Below, in pieces: positions 28,409 to 37,469 of a DNA stretch of 64,000 nucleotides; position 1 is the first letter of the stretch, and every line of letters starts with the position of its first letter. Source of the DNA: Hyphomicrobiales bacterium (lineage in GTDB: Bacteria > Pseudomonadota > Alphaproteobacteria > Rhizobiales > Rhizobiaceae); assembly GCA_900468285.1 (NCBI GenBank), contig UBTF01000008.1, forward strand, positions 310,001-374,000, given 5' to 3'. The translations under genes were made by a program, and so were the position numbers. The notes under the pieces were generated by a model that worked only from the letters and a program-made list of their open reading frames with translations, ran no database searches and had not been told where the DNA came from.

Positions 28409-29611
28409 ATGTCCAATTCAGAAGTTCTTCTATCCATTTGTGTGCCGACCTATAACAGGCAGTTCCTGCTTGAGCGGAATGTCAATTTCCATCTTGAGTG
28501 GTTTCGCAAGATGGGCATGTCTTTTGAAATCGTCATTGTCGATGACTGCTCTACAGACGGTACCGCCAATTACATAGCAACACTCGCCGATGTTCCCGAG
28601 GTAAGCCCCTACAGGCGCACCAGGAATTCCGGCTTTGTCAGCAACTATGCCTTCGCAATGCGCCGGGCGCGTGGTCGCTATGCCGTATTCCTGGGCGATG
28701 ACGACCTGCTGATCCCGGAAAAGGTCAGGGAATATGTCGGCATCATGGAAGCGGAACCTGGCATCGGCATGGTGCAGGCGCCGTGGCTGCTGGTCGATGC
28801 AAGAGGCGGGCAGCGCGATCTGGGGCCTTTTTATCGGATTCCGGGACCAACGCGGCAATCGAGGGGCGATTTTTCCTCATTCCTCAATTTCGTCTTCAAT
28901 CACCATGTGTTCCCCGAGTTTCTGATCGTTCGCCGCGACGTCCTGGCAAGATCCATATCGAGTGCAACGCCCTTCATCTTCTGGGCCTATCTTTACACGG
29001 TGCGGGCGCTCGACAAGGCCGATGTTCTGTTCATGCCGGAGCCCTTTGCTCGCGTCACCGCCATTTCTGACGATCCCAGAATGCAGCAGGGCAACAATGA
29101 ATGCATGTTCCAGTGGGATACCTACCGCGGCGGTATCGAATACCTCGCCGCACAGATGTGGAAGAACAAGATACCCTCGACCCATGAGCGTGATGAGTTC
29201 TTCCGCCGGCTCGTCGAATTCATGATGGTGCGACAGGGCGTTGCCTTGCGGCTGCATATCGAGGCGCGCAACTGGCCAGAAGCCTATATCCTCTACAACA
29301 GGATGGCGGCCTATCAGACAGTGCCGCTGGCGGGCACGTCAATCGGCACGTTGCAGAAGCTCGCCGGGCTGGTGGTGGCGGCAAAAGAGGCCGCAGCTTT
29401 CAGCGATCTGCCGATAATCCTCGACCCTGCCGTCGGCAACGATATCGTGGAACTGCTGCCGGTGGCAGTCAAGGAGCGCATCACGCGCGATGTCCCCAGC
29501 TATGACGATGGGCCCCGTGCCTGGCTTCGGCTGGACCCGCGCTTCGGGGAGCCTCTCAGACGGACCGATGCGGCATTCGATCTGCCGACCTATCTCGATC
29601 AATTCATTTGA
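28409..29611 (+). CDS. family 2 glycosyltransferase
   Basis: This 400-residue GT-A protein opens with LLSICVPTYNR and has VIVDDCSTDGT and the metal-binding cluster FLGDDDLL (residues about 95-103), typical of GT2 enzymes that use nucleotide sugars. The C-terminal half is helical and specific to this subgroup. No transmembrane segment is evident, so it is probably a cytoplasmic enzyme building a surface polysaccharide or glycolipid. The start is uncertain; ATG 28379 lies 30 bp upstream in frame. It is convergent with the glycerophosphotransferase-like gene. Confidence 0.9.
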   Translation: MSNSEVLLSICVPTYNRQFLLERNVNFHLEWFRKMGMSFEIVIVDDCSTDGTANYIATLADVPEVSPYRRTRNSGFVSNYAFAMRRARGRYAVFLGDDDLLIPEKVREYVGIMEAEPGIGMVQAPWLLVDARGGQRDLGPFYRIPGPTRQSRGDFSSFLNFVFNHHVFPEFLIVRRDVLARSISSATPFIFWAYLYTVRALDKADVLFMPEPFARVTAISDDPRMQQGNNECMFQWDTYRGGIEYLAAQMWKNKIPSTHERDEFFRRLVEFMMVRQGVALRLHIEARNWPEAYILYNRMAAYQTVPLAGTSIGTLQKLAGLVVAAKEAAAFSDLPIILDPAVGNDIVELLPVAVKERITRDVPSYDDGPRAWLRLDPRFGEPLRRTDAAFDLPTYLDQFI

Positions 29612-29620
29612 GCGAGTTTG

Positions 29621-29648
29621 AAGCCTCCCTCCCGCCGGATGGAGGCTT
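29621..29648 (+). terminator. terminator of the GT2 gene
   Basis: AAGCCTCC pairs with GGAGGCTT across 12 nt, followed by TACTTCTTC. It lies immediately after the stop codon. Confidence 0.7.
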
Positions 29649-29765
29649 TACTTCTTCAAGACATAGATAAACGACGAGTCTACCCAGCGGCCGGCACTCG
29701 GTGCTGTTGCCCACTCTGCTGAGCGCAAAAGCAAGTTACTCTCTTCAAGAACCGTCCAGAAACGA

Positions 29766-29820
29766 AAAACCCTCTCCAGACATAGGCGAAATCGTCGCTT
29801 CGTCTGGAGAGGGTTATTTT
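29766..29820. terminator. bidirectional terminator between convergent glycan genes
   Basis: AACCCTCTCCAGAC (29769-29782) pairs perfectly with GTCTGGAGAGGGTT (29803-29816). On the minus strand the stem is followed by TTTTTCG, on the plus strand by ATTTT. Confidence 0.85.
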
Positions 29821-29854
29821 ATGCTGGCTTGCTGCTTTTTGACGTTCAATCGGC

Positions 29855-31402
29855 CTAGACTTTAAAGCCTCCGGCAATGGCGTCGAGCACGATGTCCGTT
29901 GAAGGACGTTCGTTGGGAAGCAGCTTTTCCAGCAGGCGGGCGCGTTCTTCACCCTGCTGCCACGGCTTGCCGTTGGCGTAGGCCGTAACGGCAGCTTCGA
30001 TCTGCGGCATGGTGGTAACATGTTCAGCGCAGGCGGATGCAAGCTCTCCCAAGGCGTTGAAGGGAACGCGACGCTGGGAATCGATGAAGACCAGGGGCTT
30101 GTTGAAGAGCTGGTACTCGGTCAGGAACGAGATGCCATCCGTCAACATCAGGTCGGACGCATCGAAAAGCTCTCCGTACTGTCCGTCAACAATTGTGCAG
30201 TTGGGCAGGCTTTCCCATCGTGCCCTGAAGTCGTTGATATCGGCCTGGGAAATCAGACCCATTTTGACGACAAGCGCAAAAAGCGCCGGGTGAGGCTTCA
30301 GCACGAATTCGATGCGGGGCGAGCGTTGGGCCCAGCTCAGCATGTCCCGGTAGATGCGATGGAACACGCCGAATGCAAGCCAGTCGCTGCCAACGGAATG
30401 GTGCGGCGCCCAGATGACGCGAAAGGCTTTCTCGCCGTCATTCTTTATCGGCCATGAACCCTTGCCGATGAAGCTCGCGAGCCTCTCATGCTTCGGGTAG
30501 CCGGAGAGAACGAATTTGTTGGGATCCGAGTGCTGGAAGCTTCGAAAGTAGGATTGCGTCTGTTCCGTCTCGCAAAAGACCCGCCATGCCGATCTGTGAT
30601 AGGGCTGATCGAAGGCCATAGGCGATATCTCGTTGCTGGGTTCAGAATGGCTGAATTTCGCAACAATGGAAACGCCGTAGGTGATTGCGCAAAGCCGTGC
30701 AAAGCCAAGCTCCGGGGTGCGGAAGGCAGGAGGGTAGTCTCTGTCCCAATGCGACTGACGGAAGATGACGTCGGGCATCAGCGCGCGCAGCACATCCAGC
30801 CCCTCGAACGAATTGGGCATGCCCAGGCGAAGATGGGGAACGCCGAGATTTGTCAGCGACTCGCTGATGGAACTCTCGCCGCCGCAAACATTGTCGCCGG
30901 GGAAGACCCTGTCGATGCTGATGACGATCGGATCGAAACGATCATCCTTCTGCATGGCATGGAAAATGTCGATCTGTGCATCCCACGCCTCGATCAGATG
31001 AACGAGGAAGACGCAGCGGATCTTGCCCGATGTCGTCGGCATCTTGCGGATGCCGGTATGGACGATCTGCCGCAACTGCGCGAAATTGTTCGCCGCACTG
31101 GCTTCATTCGACCGGGCGAGGTTCTTGACGCTCTCGACCAGGTTGTTTGCGAACGAGTTGTTAGAGGATGAAAGGTCTCTGACGTTTCTGGCAATATCCT
31201 GCGATGCTTCATGCAGTTTCTGGGCGGTCGTCTGTTGCAGGCCGATGGTGTCCTCGCGGAAGCGAGCAAGGAAATTGACCAGTTCCAGCATGATTTCATC
31301 CTGGATTTGCTGCCTTTGCGCCAGCGATGACAGGTCGGCGATGACCTGGTCGAGCTTTGCGTTGACGGAGGCCGGAGATGCGCCGTTCGTTGTCGAATCC
31401 AT
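29855..31402 (-). CDS. CDP-glycerol glycerophosphotransferase-like protein with N-terminal coiled coil
   Basis: This 515-residue protein starts at ATG 31402 after GGGTGAGAG. Residues about 10-115 are heptad-rich and lack helix breakers, so a coiled coil is likely. The C-terminal part (about 130-510) has hallmarks of the TagB/TagF/SpsB-like family: WAPHHSVG, FVLKPHPALF and ASDLMLTDGISFLTEY followed by KPLVFIDSQ. These enzymes transfer glycerol- or ribitol-phosphate from CDP donors; a different polyol or sugar acceptor is possible here. It is divergent from the membrane peptide gene and convergent with the GT2 gene. Confidence 0.82.
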   Translation of the reverse strand: MDSTTNGASPASVNAKLDQVIADLSSLAQRQQIQDEIMLELVNFLARFREDTIGLQQTTAQKLHEASQDIARNVRDLSSSNNSFANNLVESVKNLARSNEASAANNFAQLRQIVHTGIRKMPTTSGKIRCVFLVHLIEAWDAQIDIFHAMQKDDRFDPIVISIDRVFPGDNVCGGESSISESLTNLGVPHLRLGMPNSFEGLDVLRALMPDVIFRQSHWDRDYPPAFRTPELGFARLCAITYGVSIVAKFSHSEPSNEISPMAFDQPYHRSAWRVFCETEQTQSYFRSFQHSDPNKFVLSGYPKHERLASFIGKGSWPIKNDGEKAFRVIWAPHHSVGSDWLAFGVFHRIYRDMLSWAQRSPRIEFVLKPHPALFALVVKMGLISQADINDFRARWESLPNCTIVDGQYGELFDASDLMLTDGISFLTEYQLFNKPLVFIDSQRRVPFNALGELASACAEHVTTMPQIEAAVTAYANGKPWQQGEERARLLEKLLPNERPSTDIVLDAIAGGFKV

Positions 31403-31544
31403 TGTAAAACTCTCACCCAATTTTTTGAAGCTATCTCAGGGTTTGCTTGCGCCGACCTGTACTGCGCATCCTCAAGGGTGTGGGCGGCAGGAACCATTGC
31501 GTGTCCCCGCGCGTTAACTAGCCACATAATAGAGGAGAGATATG

Positions 31545-31622
31545 ATGTTGAAAGCTGTGGTATTGTGGGCGATGGGCGTGCCCCTGGTTGTAGTCGCGCT
31601 GCTGTGGATGTTCTTCTTCTAG
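31545..31622 (+). CDS. 25-residue membrane peptide
   Basis: A short ORF starts at ATG 31545 (ATG 31542 is adjacent) seven bases after AGGAG. It encodes a hydrophobic peptide, MLKAVVLWAMGVPLVVVALL plus WMFFF, with one transmembrane helix and one N-terminal lysine. A good terminator follows 26 bp after the stop codon, which supports a real short transcript. No function can be read; small single-pass peptides often modulate a nearby membrane protein. Confidence 0.65.
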   Translation: MLKAVVLWAMGVPLVVVALLWMFFF

Positions 31623-31647
31623 AAGCATCGCAGAACACGAAATTCTG

Positions 31648-31681
31648 AAAAAAGCGTCGGTTCCAGCCGGCGCTTTTCTTT
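31648..31681 (+). terminator. terminator after the membrane-peptide gene
   Basis: AAAAGCGTCGG pairs with CCGGCGCTTTT (one G-U pair) around TTCCAG, followed by CTTTG. Confidence 0.82.
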
Positions 31682-31848
31682 GTGGGCGGTCTGGTCAGGC
31701 TGAGGAAAGGTTATGTTCCTAGTGATGAATTCACATCTGTTTTGATGCTCTAAAGCACATATCCGGATTGCGCGTGCCTGTCGGGCGCGACTTTGGAGGG
31801 CGCCTTGCAGCATTGGGACGAGCGGTATTCGTACATGAAGGTTGTTAT

Positions 31849-32523
31849 ATGTATCGCCAAGCGACCCACGCCCAGACATTGACCTTTCAGCGCAGTCCGG
31901 CTCTCCTCAAGGGAGAGGAAATCCAGACCGCTTTCGCATTCGACCTAGACGGAACCATTACCCGCGCAGAGCTTCTTCCGATGATTGCTTCGGAGTTGGG
32001 TCTGGAGGCCGAGATGCGGCTTCTGACCGAGCTGACAATGGCTGGCGTCATTCCCTTTGAAGATTCGTTTCGTCTGCGTTTCGCCATTTTGCGCAGCGCC
32101 GGGATTGATCGCATCCGCTCAATCGTTTCCCAGGTCGAGTTTGATCCCGATATCGAAGCCTTCATTCGCGAAAATGTAGAGCGGTGCTTTGTCGTGACCG
32201 GCAATCTGGATCTGTGGGTTCAGCCGCTGATGGAGCGCCTCAAGTGCCAGTTCTACACGTCTACCGCCATTACGGACGCAGAGGGCCGCATCACGGGCCT
32301 CGATACCGTCATGCGGAAAAACGTTGCCGGGCTTGAGTTGAAAGAGCGCTTTGACAGGCTCGTATCCATCGGCGATGGCTTCAACGACATCCCAATCTTC
32401 GATGTCGCAGATATCGGCATCGCCTTTGCAGGACTTCATAGCGCCCCTGACGCGCTGATTTCAGTTTCAAACTACGTCGCGCTGGATGGGAAATCTTTAT
32501 GTCGCCTGTTAAACACGCTGTAA
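31849..32523 (+). CDS. HAD-IB phosphatase (phosphoserine-phosphatase-like)
   Basis: This 224-residue enzyme has motif I FDLDGTITRAE (DxDGT), motif II FVVTGNLD, the motif III lysine in TVMRKNVAGLELKERF and motif IV GDGFNDIPIFDVADIGIAF. That set and the helical cap resemble SerB and other HAD-IB phosphatases. ATG 31849 follows AAGG; an upstream ATG at 31768 is in frame. The gene overlaps the nucleotidyltransferase gene by 25 bp, so the two products are probably made in equal amounts. In this context it may hydrolyse a phospho-polyol or phospho-aminoalcohol, which is an inference. Confidence 0.87.
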   Translation: MYRQATHAQTLTFQRSPALLKGEEIQTAFAFDLDGTITRAELLPMIASELGLEAEMRLLTELTMAGVIPFEDSFRLRFAILRSAGIDRIRSIVSQVEFDPDIEAFIRENVERCFVVTGNLDLWVQPLMERLKCQFYTSTAITDAEGRITGLDTVMRKNVAGLELKERFDRLVSIGDGFNDIPIFDVADIGIAFAGLHSAPDALISVSNYVALDGKSLCRLLNTL

Positions 32524-33164
32524 TCGCAGCCGCCGGACTCGGCTCCCGGCTTGGCCATGGCAAGCCAAAATGCCTTGTCGAGATCGAGGGGGTGAAGATC
32601 CTTCGCCACCTTCTGTCTCTCTTGAGCGATGTGGAAGATGTGCGAGTCGTCGTTGGCTTCGAGGAAAAGGAAGTCATCAACGAAATCCGTAAAATTCGCT
32701 CTGATGTCATGGTCGTTCGCAACCCCGGCTTTCGGGCAACGACGACATTGCACAGCTATGAGCTCGGCGCGCGCCATATCAAGGGTGACTGCCTATTCAT
32801 GGATGGCGACATGCTGATCGAAGAGGCAAGCTTCAAGGCTTTCCTTGCGTCCTGCAAACCGAATACGCCGCGTCTGGCCATTACCAAGACCAAGACGCGC
32901 GATGCCGTGTTCACCACCATCGAAAATGGCATTGCGACCAGTTTCCGCCGTGACGACCCGACAGAATATGAGTGGGCAAACATTTCCTGGTTGCCGAACG
33001 CCTTCTTCTCGGACATCGGCAATACGGCCGTCTACGAGCAGCTGCGCCAGTTCCTGCCCATGGAGACGCAGGAATTGATCGCCTATGAAATCGATAGCGA
33101 ACAGGATCTGTCGCTGGCCAAAGAAAACCTCCACCTTTTCAGTCTGAGTGCTCTCGCAAGCTAG
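32499..33164 (+). CDS. NTP transferase (LicC/sugar-phosphate nucleotidyltransferase-like)
   Basis: This 221-residue nucleotidyltransferase begins AVIAAAGLGSRLGHGKPKCL, the GxGxR...PK signature that binds NTP. The metal-site aspartates are in FMDGDMLI, and SPVKHAVIAAAGLG aligns well with LicC-type CTP:phosphocholine and related cytidylyltransferases. Length is that of a single-domain enzyme without acetyltransferase repeats. It overlaps the HAD gene upstream and is 43 bp from the methyltransferase. The nucleotide and the phospho-substrate are not determinable from sequence alone. Confidence 0.87.
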   Translation: MSPVKHAVIAAAGLGSRLGHGKPKCLVEIEGVKILRHLLSLLSDVEDVRVVVGFEEKEVINEIRKIRSDVMVVRNPGFRATTTLHSYELGARHIKGDCLFMDGDMLIEEASFKAFLASCKPNTPRLAITKTKTRDAVFTTIENGIATSFRRDDPTEYEWANISWLPNAFFSDIGNTAVYEQLRQFLPMETQELIAYEIDSEQDLSLAKENLHLFSLSALAS

Positions 33165-33207
33165 AGACGCCTGGGGCAGGAATGGTGGAGCAGGAGAGAG
33201 TCCGCAT

Positions 33208-33942
33208 ATGAGCAGAATCTACGATACGAAAGAAACGATCGACGGAAAGCAGGTCCAGACCTTCTTCAATTCGCGTGCGAAGAAGGAAGCAAATGCGGTT
33301 GATGCCGTCATGCTGCAATCTGCGGGTTCGACACTGGCAACGGATCGCGACAAGTTCGAGCGGGAAAACCTGCTGCCAAGGCTCGATAAGCCAGCAAAGG
33401 TCGTGGAACTGGGATGCGGCGCTGGCCGTCTGGCGCCATTTTACGGCGCAGCTGGCCATCAATATCTCGGCCTCGACTTCTCGGACGAATTGATCGCGCG
33501 TGCGAATGCAGAGGCGATGGCCAGTGGCTCGATCCATTTTCAGGTTGCTGAAGTCCCCTATGTCAAAGTGGAAGAGCTGAAGCTCGAACCGCCATTCGAC
33601 ATGCTGGTCGTGACGGGGCTGATGATTTACCTCAACGATGAAGCGGTGCTGGATTCGTTCAAGCTGCTTGCAAAACTGGCAGCTCCGAAAGCCAAGATCT
33701 ATGTCCGCGAATCTCTGTCCGACATGGACATTCGCCTGACCCTGAAAGAGCATTTCTCAGACGAGCTGGATGACGTCTACAACGCCATCTACAGAACAAC
33801 CGCAGAACTGAAGGCCGTCATGGATGACACTCTCATTGCGGATGGCTTCCGTTACGAAGTCTGTGGCGAATATGCTTTCCCGCCCGCCCTGCGCAATCGC
33901 ACCGAAACAACACAGCGCTATTTCACGCTGACACGTGATTAA
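33208..33942 (+). CDS. class I SAM-dependent methyltransferase
   Basis: This 244-residue methyltransferase begins at ATG 33208, preceded by CAGGAGAGAG. Motif I VVELGCGAGRLAPFYGAAG (GxGxG type) and the following GLDFSDELIARA acidic loop form the SAM site. PPFDMLVVTGLMIYLND is motif IV. Family knowledge gives transfer of a methyl group to a small molecule; the acceptor is unknown. It is the last gene of the HAD-nucleotidyltransferase-methyltransferase operon and ends just before a strong palindromic terminator. Confidence 0.88.
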   Translation: MSRIYDTKETIDGKQVQTFFNSRAKKEANAVDAVMLQSAGSTLATDRDKFERENLLPRLDKPAKVVELGCGAGRLAPFYGAAGHQYLGLDFSDELIARANAEAMASGSIHFQVAEVPYVKVEELKLEPPFDMLVVTGLMIYLNDEAVLDSFKLLAKLAAPKAKIYVRESLSDMDIRLTLKEHFSDELDDVYNAIYRTTAELKAVMDDTLIADGFRYEVCGEYAFPPALRNRTETTQRYFTLTRD

Positions 33943-33965
33943 GTCTGGACTGACCTCCGGAACGT

Positions 33966-33998
33966 AAAAGGCCGCCGATCATGATCGGCGGCCTTTTT
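33966..33998. terminator. perfect palindromic terminator between convergent genes
   Basis: AAAAGGCCGCCGATC pairs with GATCGGCGGCCTTTT with an AT centre, with A- and T-runs on both sides. It serves the methyltransferase gene (+) and the cysN gene (-). Confidence 0.92.
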
Positions 33999-34020
33999 CA
34001 TTTGAGTGTTGTGAAGGTTC

Positions 34021-35493
34021 TCAATCCAGCTCGTCAAAAACTCGAGACGCGGTGGCGCTGCTGGTCCGGCGGATGTCGATCTCGTCGCGGCGGCTGGAGA
34101 ACTGCTCGCTGGCCAGAAGTGCTTCCGCCAGATCGGCAGGCAGAGACATGATCACGCGCTCGCCCTGCGATATCTTGCCGGTATCGCTGCGTTTTCCAAG
34201 GATCATGCCGCCCGCGACCGTGTTGTTGGTATCGGGGTCGATCAGGATGAAGGAGCCGGTCGAACGGTTCTGGTCGTAGGGGTCGAAGATGGCCGTTTCA
34301 TCGAAGGACAGGCGCACCTTACCGATGGCGTTCATGGACAAGGTTTCGGCATGGGGCAGCCATTGGCCGTTCTTCAGGTCAAGCTGTGTTGTCGGCTGCA
34401 CTGTCACGCGCTGGCGGCGGCTGCCGCTTTTCAGCCAGTAGCGCTTGCCGGGCTCGATACCGCCGGGCTGCAGCGCCACGATCTGCGCATCGAAGGCATG
34501 TCCTGTCTGCGGCTGCGCATCGATGGAAACGATCATGTCACCGCGCGATACGTCCACCTGCCGGTCAAGAACGAGCGTCACGGCATCGCCTGCGACGGCT
34601 GCATTGCGAACGAGGTCGAAGGTGACGATCTGCTTCACATTCGCCACCATGCCCGATGGCAGGATGACAACGGAATCGCCGGGTTTTACGGCGCCACCGG
34701 CAACCGTGCCCTGATAGCCGCGAAAGCTTTCGCCGGGGCGCGATACACGCTGCACCGGAAGGCGGAAGCCGCCGGTCTGGGTCGTGCGAACGGTGGCAAG
34801 CTCCAGCGTTTCTGCCAGCGTCGGGCCTTCATACCACGGCATGGATGTCTTGCCGGACAGCACGACATTCTCGCCCTTCAGCGCAGACATGGGAATAGCA
34901 GTAATCTGCTTGATGCCAAGCGACAGGGCAAATTCGCGGAACTCATGGGCAATCAGCTCGAACCCTGCCTTGTCGTAGTCGGTCAGGTCGATCTTGTTGA
35001 CGGCCAGCACGAACTGGCGGATGCCCATCAGGGCCGCAATCGTCGCGTGGCGGCGGGTCTGTTCCAGAATGCCGGTACGAGCATCGACCAGAAGCACGGC
35101 GAGATCCGCCGTCGATGCTCCCGTTGCCATGTTGCGGGTATATTGCTCATGGCCGGGTGTGTCGGCCACGATGAAGGCACGCTTGTCGGTGGCGAAATAA
35201 CGATAGGCCACATCGATGGTGATGCCCTGTTCGCGCTCGGCCTGCAGGCCATCCAGCAGCAGCGCGAAATCCGGCAGGCCCAGATCGTTCTGCTTGCCGC
35301 TATCGCGGTGCAGCGTGGCGGCCTGATCTTCCTTGACGGCCTTCGTATCCCATAACAGGCGGCCGATGAGCGTCGATTTGCCATCATCGACGCTGCCGCA
35401 GGTGATGAGACGCAAGGGGCGTGCGTCTTTCACGGCCTTTGCAGGTTCAACGAATGGCAGAATTGTTGCAGATTGTGCGGCGTTCTGGCTCAT
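34021..35493 (-). CDS. cysN: sulfate adenylyltransferase subunit 1 (GTPase) CysN
   Basis: CysN (490 aa) is the GTPase subunit of ATP sulfurylase; GTP hydrolysis drives APS formation by CysD. The EF-Tu-like P-loop GSVDDGKSTLIGR, DTPGHEQYTRNMATGAS and NKIDLTDYD are intact. There is no C-terminal APS-kinase (CysC) domain. The start ATG shares one base with the cysD stop codon. It is the third gene of cysH-cysD-cysN and ends at a bidirectional terminator. Confidence 0.97.
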   Translation of the reverse strand: MSQNAAQSATILPFVEPAKAVKDARPLRLITCGSVDDGKSTLIGRLLWDTKAVKEDQAATLHRDSGKQNDLGLPDFALLLDGLQAEREQGITIDVAYRYFATDKRAFIVADTPGHEQYTRNMATGASTADLAVLLVDARTGILEQTRRHATIAALMGIRQFVLAVNKIDLTDYDKAGFELIAHEFREFALSLGIKQITAIPMSALKGENVVLSGKTSMPWYEGPTLAETLELATVRTTQTGGFRLPVQRVSRPGESFRGYQGTVAGGAVKPGDSVVILPSGMVANVKQIVTFDLVRNAAVAGDAVTLVLDRQVDVSRGDMIVSIDAQPQTGHAFDAQIVALQPGGIEPGKRYWLKSGSRRQRVTVQPTTQLDLKNGQWLPHAETLSMNAIGKVRLSFDETAIFDPYDQNRSTGSFILIDPDTNNTVAGGMILGKRSDTGKISQGERVIMSLPADLAEALLASEQFSSRRDEIDIRRTSSATASRVFDELD

Positions 35494-36446
35494 CAGAAAT
35501 AGCCCTCGCGTTTTTTCTTTTCCATGGAGCCCGACTGGTCGCGGTCGATTGCGCGGCCCTGACGCTCGGAGACGGTTGCGATCTCCAGCTCGGAAATCAC
35601 TTCGTCCAGCGTCGTCGCATGAGAGTTGATGGCGCCGGTCAGCGGGAAACAGCCAAGTGTGCGGAAACGGATCATGCCGCGCTGCACGACTTCGCCGGGC
35701 TGCAGTTCCAGACGCTCGTCTTCGGCAAGAATCATCATGCCGTCGCGTTCCACATAGGGGCGTTCCGCGGCGTAGTAGAGTGGCACGAGCGGAATGTTTT
35801 CCGCCTGGATGTAACGCCAGATATCGACCTCAGTCCAGTTGGACAGGGGGAAGGCGCGCACGCTCTCACCCTGACGGACCATGCCGTTATAGATATTCCA
35901 CAGTTCCGGACGCTGGTTGCGCGGGTCCCATTTGTGGTCGGGCGTGCGGAAGGAATAGATGCGTTCCTTCGCACGGCTGGCTTCCTCATCGCGGCGCGCA
36001 CCGCCGAAGGCGGCGTCGAATTTGCCGGCATCCAGTGCCTGGCGAAGCGCTTCCGTCTTCATGATATCGGTATAGAGCGCAGAGCCGTGGCTGAACGGCG
36101 TGACATTTTCCTCAGCACCGCGCGGGTTGGTGTGGGAGATCAGGTCGAGATCATATTCCTTGACGATATTGTCGCGAAACTCGATCATCTCCTTGAACTT
36201 CCAGCCCGTGTTGACGTGCAGAAGCGGGAAGGGGATGCGGCCGGGGAAAAATGCCTTGCGCGCCAGATGCAGCAGCACGGACGAGTCCTTGCCGATGGAG
36301 TAGAGCATTACCGGTCGCTCGAACTCGGCGGCGACTTCACGGAAAATGTGGATGGCTTCGTTTTCGAGGGCCTTCAGGTGCGGGTCAAGTGGCTGCTTGG
36401 GTGAGGCGACACTTTTGCTTTCCGTCTCCGGAACTGCATTGGACAT
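35493..36446 (-). CDS. cysD: sulfate adenylyltransferase subunit 2 CysD
   Basis: CysD (317 aa) is the catalytic PP-loop subunit that joins sulfate to ATP to give APS. The PP-loop is [18 protein letters not shown], and later conserved stretches [17 protein letters not shown] and [12 protein letters not shown] match CysD. ATG 36446 is chosen over an upstream in-frame start because it gives the normal length and the cysH stop lies 35 bp before it. The C-terminus [17 protein letters not shown] is the family hallmark. Confidence 0.97.
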   Translation of the reverse strand: MSNAVPETESKSVASPKQPLDPHLKALENEAIHIFREVAAEFERPVMLYSIGKDSSVLLHLARKAFFPGRIPFPLLHVNTGWKFKEMIEFRDNIVKEYDLDLISHTNPRGAEENVTPFSHGSALYTDIMKTEALRQALDAGKFDAAFGGARRDEEASRAKERIYSFRTPDHKWDPRNQRPELWNIYNGMVRQGESVRAFPLSNWTEVDIWRYIQAENIPLVPLYYAAERPYVERDGMMILAEDERLELQPGEVVQRGMIRFRTLGCFPLTGAINSHATTLDEVISELEIATVSERQGRAIDRDQSGSMEKKKREGYF

Positions 36447-36481
36447 TGTAAACTCCGGCAATGTACTGATTTCTATGATCG

Positions 36482-37246
36482 TTATGATGCGGTGGGTATT
36501 ATCGAGGCTTGCGCTGCCTCGGCCACATGCAGGCCGCATTCGCGCTTCTCGTCATTTTCCCACCACCACCGGCCGGCGCGTTCAGGCTCGCCGGGCTTGA
36601 TGGCGCGCGTACACGGCTCACAGCCGATGGAGGGGTAGCCACGCGCATGAAGAGGGTTGATGGGGACATTCTCCGCTGCGACATGGGCATTGATGAGGTC
36701 AATGTCCCAGTCCGCCAGAGGGTTGATCTTGATGAGATTGCGCTCGGCGTCAAACTCGGCAAAGGGCGTTGTTGCACGGTTGCCGGACTGGCCACGGCGA
36801 AGGCCGGTGACCCAGAAGCTTGCACCTTCGAGCGCCTTGGCCAACGGCACCAGCTTGCGCACATGACAGCAGGCATGGCGAGCCTCGACGCTGTCATAGA
36901 AGCCGTTCAACCCGTACTTGGCCGCAAAGGCGTCGATATCGTCCTGCTGCGGGTAAAACCGCCGGATCGTGAGGTTGTATCTCTCTTCGGTCTCGTCGAT
37001 GAGCTTGACCGTCTCTGCAAACAGGCGGCCCGTTTCCAGTGTGGCGATCTCAATTGGCAAGCGGTGCGTGCCGATTGCTGCGGTAATGACCTGATCCTCA
37101 ATACCAAGGCTGGTGGTAAACACCGCGCGCCCGCCAAGTCCGGCGATAAAGGCGAGCCGCTGCGCCAGGTCGAGACCGGCAAGTGTATCGTCCAGAGAAG
37201 AGACTTCCTGGCTGGAAAAGCTATGCGCAGATGTATTGATGGTCAT
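36482..37246 (-). CDS. cysH: APS reductase (phosphoadenylyl-sulfate reductase, thioredoxin) CysH
   Basis: This 254-residue PAPS/APS reductase has the catalytic tail KRECGLH. It also carries the cysteine pairs CCHVRK and GCEPC that bind a 4Fe-4S cluster, marking the plant/bacterial APS-type enzyme rather than the PAPS-only E. coli type. The PP-loop [11 protein letters not shown] binds the nucleotide. It reduces APS to sulfite with thioredoxin. It is the first gene of a minus-strand operon and shares a regulatory region with the Rrf2 gene. Confidence 0.96.
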   Translation of the reverse strand: MTINTSAHSFSSQEVSSLDDTLAGLDLAQRLAFIAGLGGRAVFTTSLGIEDQVITAAIGTHRLPIEIATLETGRLFAETVKLIDETEERYNLTIRRFYPQQDDIDAFAAKYGLNGFYDSVEARHACCHVRKLVPLAKALEGASFWVTGLRRGQSGNRATTPFAEFDAERNLIKINPLADWDIDLINAHVAAENVPINPLHARGYPSIGCEPCTRAIKPGEPERAGRWWWENDEKRECGLHVAEAAQASIIPTAS

Positions 37247-37259
37247 TTCATCGTATCCG

Positions 37260-37269
37260 AACTCTACTG
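37260..37269. promoter_or_regulatory. 10-bp element AACTCTACTG upstream of cysH
   Basis: The same 10 bases occur at 38116-38125 in front of sbp. It lies 14 bp upstream of the cysH start codon, a position suited to a repressor site. A role for the Rrf2 protein encoded between the two copies is an inference. Confidence 0.4.
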
Positions 37270-37469
37270 TTGCGGATAATCCCTGAAATCCGGGTTTTTT
37301 GACAGGAATGGCTATGCTTCTGCATGGCCTTGCTGAGCAAATATCTCTCTTGCGCGCTTCTTAGGCGCAAAAGACTCCCAATCGCTCAAGCCCGGTTCAG
37401 ATTTACACTGGTAAAAGAATGTCATTCGTAGAAAAACACAACCAGCTTATCCCGTTTCGGTAATTCAGA

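Noticed and set aside
34351-36404. Long plus-strand open frames over cysN and cysD
   Set aside because: Both overlap clear sulfate-assimilation genes and show no motif; they are shadows of the coding strand.
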